From an uncultured Lachnospiraceae bacterium (GTDB lineage: Bacteria > Bacillota > Clostridia > Lachnospirales > Lachnospiraceae): 39,567 nt of DNA. Positions 34,138 through 39,567 of the stretch are shown piece after piece. The notes under the pieces are model-generated. The model made no database searches. It was not told the origin of the DNA and worked only from the letters and a program-made list of their open reading frames with translations. The stretch lies in the NCBI GenBank assembly GCA_947588845.1, contig CANQAR010000030.1:1-39567 (forward strand), read 5' to 3'. The position numbers were made by a program, and so were the translations under genes. Positions within the stretch are counted from its first letter, which is position 1. Every line of letters starts with the position of its first letter.

Positions 34138-35124
34138 TTATTCCGTAATCGCCGCAAGTCCGGCTTCCGCTACGGAAGTGTCTTCTGCCACACTGCCGCC
34201 GGAAACGCCAATTGCGCCAATCTGCGCGCCATCCACGTCATATACAGGGATACCGCCGCCAAACTCTACGATACGTCCTGCATGGCTGACTGCGATGCCC
34301 TGGAGTTCCTGTCCTTCCTGCGCCAGTTCTTTTACATCCGCGCTCGGCATCTTCAGCGCAACTGAAGTAAACGCCTTGTTTGGAGCGATCTCAAGACTCG
34401 CGAGCAGAGAATTCTCCATCCTGTGCAGCAGTACAAGATTGCCTCCCATGTCGACATAGCTGATCACCATCGGGGCATTGATCTCAATCGCCTTCTGCTC
34501 GGCAGCTTCCACCATAACCATGGCCTTGTCCAGAAGTACGCCTCCGGAAGCCGCTGTCAGCTCTTCTCCCGCCGAATACGCATCCAGCCCCGCCTGCGCG
34601 ACCGAAGTGTCCTCTTCCACGCTGCCGCCTGATACGCCGATCCCGCCGATCTGCGTACCGTCTGCGTCATAAACCGGAAGGCCTCCTCCAAATTCTACGA
34701 TCCGCCCTGCATATTTGACTGCAACACCCTGCAGCTCCTGGCCTTCCTGCGCCAGTTCCTTCACATCTGAACTCGGCATCTTCAGCGCGACCGCCGTAAA
34801 TGCCTTATTCTGCGCAATGTCAAGGCTCGCCAGAAGGGAATTCTCCATTCTGTGGAGCAGCACAAGATTGCCATCCATGTCTACAACAGAAATAACCATC
34901 GGAACGCCAATCTCCTCCGCCTTGTTCTGGGCTCCGGCAACCATAATCTTGGCCGCGTCAAGCAGTTCTCCCGTCACAGTATCTCCCGCAGGAGCCTCTG
35001 CCTCCTCCGCCGACATTTCTGTCTCAGTCCCAACCGCCTCAGTCTCTTCAGCGGCAGACTGCATTGCCATCATGCCGGACATCATTGTTCCTGCCAGCAG
35101 CAGCGCCAGTAACTTTCTTTTCAT
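34138..35124 (-). CDS. Secreted protein with two tandem DUF336 (GlcG/HbpS-like) domains
   Basis: This 328-aa protein has a signal peptide (MKRKLLALLLAGTMMSGMMA) with no lipobox cysteine, an acidic linker to about residue 50 and two copies of the DUF336 fold. Each copy has (I/V)SVVDMDGNLVLLHRME-type and GGG(L/I)PVYD sequences. The repeats share long identical blocks (for example MENSLLASL and DVKELAQEGQELQG), so the duplication is recent. HbpS and PduO C-terminal relatives bind haem or corrinoid; GlcG relatives are uncharacterised. The start at 35124 follows AAGGAGG; an in-frame upstream ATG at 35178 is not used. It has its own promoter at 35301-35328. Its role beside alcohol and aldehyde enzymes is unclear. 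Confidence 0.85.
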   Translation of the reverse strand: MKRKLLALLLAGTMMSGMMAMQSAAEETEAVGTETEMSAEEAEAPAGDTVTGELLDAAKIMVAGAQNKAEEIGVPMVISVVDMDGNLVLLHRMENSLLASLDIAQNKAFTAVALKMPSSDVKELAQEGQELQGVAVKYAGRIVEFGGGLPVYDADGTQIGGIGVSGGSVEEDTSVAQAGLDAYSAGEELTAASGGVLLDKAMVMVEAAEQKAIEINAPMVISYVDMGGNLVLLHRMENSLLASLEIAPNKAFTSVALKMPSADVKELAQEGQELQGIAVSHAGRIVEFGGGIPVYDVDGAQIGAIGVSGGSVAEDTSVAEAGLAAITE

Positions 35125-35300
35125 GTTCCTTTTCCTCCTTTTTTTTAAATACATAAATATATGATTACTTAACATCATTTCAATGTTTTGTAAGATGATT
35201 CCAAAAAATACAGGCTATTTTCTGTCTTTTTTACTAAAATTTCTTTTCTGCTATTTTATATACTTGAAAAATGCATATATAATTTTTAAAATCATTTTTC

Positions 35301-35328
35301 ATTATAGTTTATTTTAGCCAAAAGTCAA
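35301..35328 (-). promoter_or_regulatory. Sigma-A-type promoter of the DUF336 gene
   Basis: On the minus strand TTGACT (35328-35323) and TATAAT (35306-35301) are separated by 16 bases. Transcription would start near 35294, about 170 bases before the ATG at 35124. Confidence 0.75.
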
Positions 35329-35481
35329 CTTATTCGTCGTTTCTTATTTATTCTATTTTAAGAATAAATAAATTTAATGTGTTTTAACGCTTTATCCAGA
35401 TAAAATTTATCGACTATGTAATTGTATTCTGTAAAAATTATTCATCCTCAAAATAGAATAATTCGAAAATACAGGAATATA

Positions 35482-35510
35482 TTGACATTTGTTTAAAATA
35501 AATATATAAT
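35482..35510 (+). promoter_or_regulatory. Consensus sigma-A promoter of the alcohol dehydrogenase gene
   Basis: TTGACA (35482-35487) and TATAAT (35505-35510) are perfect consensus boxes with a 17-base spacer. The start point near 35517 leaves a leader of roughly 400 bases before the ATG at 35921, long enough for RNA-level control. Confidence 0.85.
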
Positions 35511-35920
35511 GTCGAAAATGATATTAAAATTGTTTTTTAATTTAAATTGTTTAAATTGTTTTGATTTTTGCTTTAAATTGTGTTAATTGTTTTAAAATTA
35601 TATTTAATTTTCTCTGCTATCGTCGAAAAATCGGATTTTTAGATAAATTATTTTAGAAACCTACATAAAATTCCGAAGCAACTACAGTTTTTTCATCCCA
35701 TTATAGCCTTTTGATTACGATTTCAATTTCATAATTATATGTATATTAAAAAATAGACTCTCGAAATCTTAAGCTGACCAGCTGTGGTTCACCAGTTTCC
35801 CGCATTTATTAATTATCTTTGAAATAAAAACGGGGGTTTTACGAAAGCAATCGCAGAAATTTGTCTAAAAGCCCTGAGATTATGAGAGACTAAATAAATT
35901 TATTTAAGGAGGACTTGAAA

Positions 35921-37102
35921 ATGGCTAGATTTACACTGCCAAGAGACCTGTACTACGGAAAGGGCGCTTTGGAAAACCTTAAAACTCTTCCGGGCAAGAA
36001 GGCTATCATCGTATCAGGCGGAAGCTCAATGAGAAAGGGCGGCTTTCTCGACAAGGTAGAGAACTACCTGAAAGAAGCGGGTATGGAAATCACATCCTTC
36101 GAAGGCGTTGAGCCGGATCCGTCAGTTGAGACTGTTATGAAGGGCAAAGCTGCCATGCTGGAATTTGAGCCGGACTGGATCGTTGCGATAGGCGGCGGCT
36201 CACCGATCGACGCGGCAAAGGCCATGTGGGCATTCTATGAATATCCTGATACTACGTTCGAGGATCTGATCACACCGTTCAGCTTCCCGAAGCTGAGAAC
36301 GAAAGCTCATTTCTGCGCGATCTCCTCTACTTCAGGTACAGCGACAGAGGTAACTGCATTCTCGGTTATCACCGACTATGCAAAGGGAATAAAATACCCG
36401 CTCGCTGATTTCGAGATAACGCCTGACGTTGCTATCGTTGATCCGGAACTTGTTGAGAGTCTCCCCGTTAAGCAGGTTGCATATACAGGAATGGATGCGC
36501 TCACACATGCGATCGAGGCATATGTTTCAACGCTCAACAGCCCGTTTACCGATCCGCTCGCAATAAAAGCGATCGAAATGGTATTCGATTATCTGCTTCA
36601 GTCCTACAAGAAAGATATGGACGCAAGAGAGCAGATGCATTATGCACAGTGCCTTGCAGGCCAGGCATTCTCGAACGCTCTGCTTGGTATTGTTCATTCG
36701 ATGGCGCACAAGACAGGCGCTGTATTCTCGACAGGACATATTCCTCATGGCTGCGCAAACGCAATTTATCTGCCGTATGTTATCAAATACAACGCACATG
36801 TGCCTGAAGCTATGAGAAGATATGCAGATATCGCAAGACGTGTAGGCCTCGGCGGAACATCCGAGAAGGCTCAGGTCAACGCTCTGATTGACAAGATCGA
36901 AGAGTTTAACCGCGCTATGAACATTCCGAAGACTATTCAGGAATTCGGCGTTAAGGAAGATGAATTCCTTGAGAAGCTTGACGCTATCGCAGAGAACGCT
37001 GTCGCTGACGCATGCACAGGCTCGAACCCGAGACCGATCACTCCGGCACAGATGGCACAGCTGTTCAAGTGCACATTCTACGGTACAGAAGTAGACTTCT
37101 AA
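35921..37102 (+). CDS. Iron-containing alcohol dehydrogenase
   Basis: This 393-aa group III NAD(P)-dependent alcohol dehydrogenase interconverts aldehydes and alcohols. GGGSPIDAAKAM (about residues 94-105) is the nucleotide loop; Asp in ITPDVAIVDPEL and His residues in TGMDALTHAIEAYVS and GIVHSMAHKTGAVFSTGHIPHG fit the Fe2+ ligands. I chose the ATG at 35921 (8 bases after AAGGAGG). A perfect promoter, strong ribosome site, codon use visibly different from the neighbours and a strong terminator suggest a highly expressed fermentation enzyme. It could supply or remove the aldehydes handled by Mop. Confidence 0.94.
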   Translation: MARFTLPRDLYYGKGALENLKTLPGKKAIIVSGGSSMRKGGFLDKVENYLKEAGMEITSFEGVEPDPSVETVMKGKAAMLEFEPDWIVAIGGGSPIDAAKAMWAFYEYPDTTFEDLITPFSFPKLRTKAHFCAISSTSGTATEVTAFSVITDYAKGIKYPLADFEITPDVAIVDPELVESLPVKQVAYTGMDALTHAIEAYVSTLNSPFTDPLAIKAIEMVFDYLLQSYKKDMDAREQMHYAQCLAGQAFSNALLGIVHSMAHKTGAVFSTGHIPHGCANAIYLPYVIKYNAHVPEAMRRYADIARRVGLGGTSEKAQVNALIDKIEEFNRAMNIPKTIQEFGVKEDEFLEKLDAIAENAVADACTGSNPRPITPAQMAQLFKCTFYGTEVDF

Positions 37103-37205
37103 GCCGACGGTCAGCTCAGTAACACTCTGCGGGCCGGAGTACCGGTATAGCGCTGTACCAGATTTTCCGGCGGAAAACGCACGGGTGAATATGGAATAAG
37201 TCAAT

Positions 37206-37235
37206 AAACGGGGGCTCTTACGGGCCCCCGTTTTT
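37206..37235 (+). terminator. Strong rho-independent terminator after the alcohol dehydrogenase gene
   Basis: AAACGGGGGC (37206-37215) pairs with GCCCCCGTTT (37224-37233) over 10 bp with an 8-nt loop, followed by a T run to 37235. Confidence 0.92.
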
Positions 37236-37246
37236 ATTCTGCATTT

Positions 37247-37321
37247 ATGCGCAGGCCCGTGTAAGGAAAACAGCTGCTGACGCAGCATACGGGCCGCACG
37301 GCGGCAGGAAAAAAACTGCCT
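37247..37321 (+). repeat. Inverted repeat copy 1 (about 75 bp), left of the methyltransferase/XdhC pair
   Basis: The block starting ATGCGCAGGCCCGTG and containing GCTGACGCAGCATAC and GGCCGC is repeated in reverse orientation at 39411-39487 with roughly 75-80% identity by eye. It contains the small palindrome GCCGCACGGC. It sits after the alcohol dehydrogenase terminator. Confidence 0.7.
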
Positions 37322-37372
37322 CCTGCTTAATCAGGCAGAAGCATTTTTGAAATACAAACATCGGAGGTCTAA

Positions 37373-38299
37373 ATGAAAGTTATGATTTTCGGCTGCGGAC
37401 AGGCCGGTCGAATGGCCGCGAACTGGCTCGCTCCCAACTGTCAGCTTATCGCCTTTACTGACAACAACCAGAACAAGTGGAATGGCTGGATTGACAGCAT
37501 TCCCGTGGTTTCACCGGCACAGATCCCGGAACTTGCGCCCGATCTGATCTGGATCGCCGTCCTGAACCGCGAGGCCGCTTCTTCTATCGAAACTCAGCTT
37601 CACGGACTTGGATACACCGGAAAAATCCAGAGTCTTACACCGCTGCGCTCCACCGTCGATCTGAGGCTTGCACATCTGCGCCTGATCGCCCGTGAGATTA
37701 CAGACCGGAATCTGCCGGGGGCCGTCGCGGAACTCGGCGTGTACCAGGGGACTTTCGCCGCAGAAATCAACCGGCTGTTCCCGGACAGAAAGCTCTACCT
37801 GTTTGATACTTTCCAGGGATTTCCGCTAAGAGATCTGGAAATTGAAGCGCAAATCCTGGCATCTGCTGATTCTTCCGGATACACCCAGACATCATCCACT
37901 GCTTCGTTCCGCCCTGGGACTGAGAATGAAAAACCCCGGACGCCTGGATTTCACCGGAATTTCAATGACACAGACATTGATACGGTCCTCTCCCGCCTTC
38001 CGCACCCGGAGCAGGCCGTTTTATGCCCCGGATACTTTCCGGAAACTCTGCCGGAGGATCTTCCGGAACTCGCTTTCGTCAGCCTCGATGCGGATTTATA
38101 CGAACCGACCCGCCAGGGACTTCTGGCGTTCTGGCCGCGTCTTGTGCCCGGCGGAATTATTCTGATTCACGATTACAACAGCACCCAGTTTGAAGGAGCA
38201 GGACGGGCCGTGCGGGAATTCTGCACGGAAAACCATCTGATGACCGTTCCTCTTGCAGATCTGCACGGAAGTGCGGTCCTTTTAAAACAATGCAGTTGA
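37373..38299 (+). CDS. TylF/MycF-like methyltransferase with N-terminal nucleotide-binding domain
   Basis: This 308-aa protein has an N-terminal Rossmann-like domain (MKVMIFGCGQAGRMAANWL to about residue 90) resembling the nucleotide-binding module of sugar-modifying proteins, followed by a TylF-type O-methyltransferase domain. GAVAELGVYQGTFA is the SAM motif, LYLFDTFQGFP follows, and SLDADLYEPTRQGL with GGIILIHDYN provides the metal-binding aspartates. A Ser/Thr-rich hydrophilic insert lies near residues 163-192. The start follows GGAGG by 5 bases. Its neighbour is an XdhC-type factor, but no functional link is obvious; cell-surface glycan methylation is a guess. Confidence 0.83.
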   Translation: MKVMIFGCGQAGRMAANWLAPNCQLIAFTDNNQNKWNGWIDSIPVVSPAQIPELAPDLIWIAVLNREAASSIETQLHGLGYTGKIQSLTPLRSTVDLRLAHLRLIAREITDRNLPGAVAELGVYQGTFAAEINRLFPDRKLYLFDTFQGFPLRDLEIEAQILASADSSGYTQTSSTASFRPGTENEKPRTPGFHRNFNDTDIDTVLSRLPHPEQAVLCPGYFPETLPEDLPELAFVSLDADLYEPTRQGLLAFWPRLVPGGIILIHDYNSTQFEGAGRAVREFCTENHLMTVPLADLHGSAVLLKQCS

Positions 38300-38377
38300 T
38301 TTTTTGCCCGGGATTGATATATTATTAAATTAAATTTTTATTATTGGTTTTTGTTCTATTCATGGAGGTGTCTCATT

Positions 38378-39409
38378 ATGTCCGAATTTTTTGAAAAACT
38401 TGCAGACTGCAATCCCAATCACCAGAACATCGTCTTCACTGTCATCGCACCGGAACCTGCCGGGGAAAAGGCTCTGCTTTCTGACCACAAATTAATCTGG
38501 GAATCCACAGAAAACGGCTTTTTCTCCCGGAATTTTGAGAAACTGTCCGAAATAACCGACAGCGGCGTCGCTGTCATTGAGGGGAAACAGGTATTCTGTG
38601 AATATCTCGGGCAGGAAAAGCAGCTTGTCGTCTGCGGAGCCGGCCATGTCTCGATCCCGGTCATCCGCATTGGCCGGATGATCGGCTGTGCGGTGACTGT
38701 GCTTGAGGATCGTCCTAAATTTGCCGACGACGCCAGAAGAGCCGGCGCGACTGAAGTTCTCTGTGAACCATTCGCGGAAGGACTGAAAAAAATCCCCGGC
38801 AGCAAGAATACATTCTTTATCATCGTGACCAGAGGACACCGCTATGATCAGACATGCCTGGAACTGATTGCGCAGAAAGAGCATGCCTACATCGGCATGA
38901 TCGGAAGCCGCGCAAGAACCCTCAGAGTCAAGCAGGCCCTTGCCGAAAAAGGTATCGACCGGGCGGTCCTTGATTCTGTGTACACTCCGATCGGTCTGAA
39001 GATTGGCGCCGATACTCCGGAGGAAATTGCCGTTTCCATTATGGCGGAAGTCATCCAGGTCAAAAACAAATCGCTGCGCCGGGGCAGTTATTCCAAAGAA
39101 ATCATCAACGCCGCTCTCGATGAAACGGCAAAAGACATGAAAAAAGTTCTGGCGACGATCGTCACCAGAAAAGGATCCGCTCCCAGAGAGGTCGGAACAA
39201 AAATGCTGATTTTCCGGGACGGACGCACATTCGGCACGATCGGAGGCGGCTGCCTTGAGGCTGATGTGTTCCGCAAAGCCGTCTCTCTTCTCTCGGATGA
39301 CGACCGGAAAACCTGTCTCTACCGCGCGGATATGACCGGCAGGGACGCGGAAGACGAAGGAATGGTCTGCGGAGGAATCATCGACGTGCTTCTGGAAATA
39401 ATCGAGTAG
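38378..39409 (+). CDS. XdhC/CoxI-family maturation factor for a molybdenum hydroxylase, with permuted domain order
   Basis: XdhC proteins bind Moco and hand it over, sulfurated, to xanthine-oxidase-family enzymes such as Mop. In this 343-aa protein the Rossmann XdhC_C domain comes first (VVCGAGHVSIPVIRI near residue 84, TRGHRYDQ, YIGMIGSRAR). The CoxI-type domain comes last (ATIVTRKGSAPREVGTKML near 263, GTIGGGCLEAD, MVCGGIIDVLLE). Usual XdhC proteins have the opposite order, though the N-terminal 75 residues here may be a degenerate first copy. I chose the ATG at 38378 (9 bases after GGAGG) over one at 38351. It is probably the sulfuration factor for the oxidoreductase at 30575-33322. Confidence 0.9.
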   Translation: MSEFFEKLADCNPNHQNIVFTVIAPEPAGEKALLSDHKLIWESTENGFFSRNFEKLSEITDSGVAVIEGKQVFCEYLGQEKQLVVCGAGHVSIPVIRIGRMIGCAVTVLEDRPKFADDARRAGATEVLCEPFAEGLKKIPGSKNTFFIIVTRGHRYDQTCLELIAQKEHAYIGMIGSRARTLRVKQALAEKGIDRAVLDSVYTPIGLKIGADTPEEIAVSIMAEVIQVKNKSLRRGSYSKEIINAALDETAKDMKKVLATIVTRKGSAPREVGTKMLIFRDGRTFGTIGGGCLEADVFRKAVSLLSDDDRKTCLYRADMTGRDAEDEGMVCGGIIDVLLEIIE

Positions 39410-39410
39410 G

Positions 39411-39487
39411 AGGCGGCTTTCCCTCCTGCTTGCCGCGCGGCCTGTATGCTGCGTCAGCAACTGATTTCCATGTGCGGTCCTGCGCAT
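39411..39487 (-). repeat. Inverted repeat copy 2, right of the methyltransferase/XdhC pair
   Basis: This is the reverse-orientation partner of 37247-37321. Shared blocks on the minus strand are ATGCGCAGG, GGAAA, GCTGACGCAGCATAC, GGCCGC and CAGGA. The palindrome here is GCCGCGCGGC, a small change that preserves the stem. It begins two bases after the XdhC-type stop codon. Confidence 0.7.
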
Positions 39488-39529
39488 AATCATCGGATAG
39501 GGGAGATTTTATCCTCCCCTTCCACACCA

Positions 39530-39567
39530 CGCAGCATACCGTTCGGTACTGCGCGGTTCAATAGTTT
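39530..39567 (+). repeat. Partial third relative of the repeat, cut by the window edge
   Basis: CGCAGCATAC recurs at 39530-39539, followed by CGTTCGG and TACTGCGCGG, which can fold into a hairpin with GCAG/CTGC and TACCG/CGGTA. The similarity to the other two copies is limited to the core. A hairpin AGGGGAG/CTCCCCT (39499-39520) without a T run precedes it. Confidence 0.35.

Larger units (their letters stand above)
35125..35920. other. Long AT-rich divergent regulatory region between the DUF336 and alcohol dehydrogenase genes
   Basis: No gene is visible in these 796 bases. They hold two convincing sigma-A promoters pointing outward, iterated TTTAAATTGT motifs (35541-35550, 35550-35559, 35572-35581) and a plus-strand leader of about 400 bases. 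The leader includes a short hairpin (TGACCA/TGGTTCA around 35774-35790). Composition is far more AT-rich than the coding regions. Confidence 0.55.

Noticed and set aside
36527-37288. 253-codon minus-strand open frame opposite the alcohol dehydrogenase 3' end
   Set aside because: It is antisense to a conserved gene, runs through the terminator and has Cys/Ser-rich composition without a domain.

Overview
The window looks like chromosome from a strictly anaerobic, fermentative or acetogenic Clostridia-type Firmicute (Lachnospiraceae-like). The evidence is strong AAGGAGG ribosome-binding sites, an [FeFe]-hydrogenase, a selenocysteine formate dehydrogenase with its own SelB and tRNA-Sec, a single-subunit molybdenum aldehyde oxidoreductase and no respiratory genes. 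I cannot name a species from sequence alone. Almost everything from 0.1 to 33.3 kb is on the minus strand, so it reads right to left.

Layout. 0.1-2.1 kb: selB. 2.5-7.2 kb: a four-gene operon fdhF(Sec)-hycB-hycB-hydA, the subunit set of a hydrogen-dependent CO2 reductase (HDCR) or formate-hydrogen lyase; the in-frame UGA of fdhF is followed by a clear bacterial SECIS hairpin. 7.2-13.0 kb: formate dehydrogenase/Moco maturation genes (mobB, fdhD, mobA, a DUF169 protein), interrupted by a phd/relE-type toxin-antitoxin pair and an ATPase/PD-(D/E)XK gene. 13.2-15.5 kb: a polysaccharide deacetylase gene split by an IS605-family element with intact TnpB, a decayed TnpA and an omega-RNA region, then other gene debris. 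15.65 kb: tRNA-Sec (selC). 15.9-20.6 kb: molybdate uptake and use (MoeA-like protein, modCBA, ModE-like regulator).

20.6-30.3 kb holds the most unusual block: a co-directional, tightly packed set encoding an AMP-forming ligase, a radical SAM protein with an extraordinary cysteine-repeat insert, a 91-aa orphan, an EF2568-type cysteine desulfurase, a MocA-like nucleotidyltransferase fused to an HD domain, a C-GCAxxG-C-C protein, a methyltransferase, a zinc-ribbon/redox protein and a large Fe-S flavoprotein. Next upstream, behind a terminator, is the Mop-type aldehyde oxidoreductase (30.6-33.3 kb). From memory this matches the conserved neighbourhood around Desulfovibrio vulgaris DVU1551-DVU1559. 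I infer an incompletely described maturation or electron-transfer system serving that oxidoreductase; a permuted XdhC-type sulfuration factor lies at 38.4-39.4 kb.

33.3-39.6 kb: a small orphan gene, a secreted protein with two tandem DUF336 (GlcG/HbpS-like) domains, a long AT-rich divergent promoter region, a strongly equipped iron alcohol dehydrogenase gene, a TylF-like methyltransferase and the XdhC-type gene. The last two are flanked by a ~75-bp inverted repeat.

Taken together the window is a molybdenum-selenium redox island: uptake (mod), cofactor finishing (mobA, mobB, MoeA-like, MocA-like), sulfur insertion (fdhD, cysteine desulfurase, XdhC-type), selenocysteine insertion (selB, selC) and the two client enzymes (fdhF, mop). 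selA and selD are not in the window.
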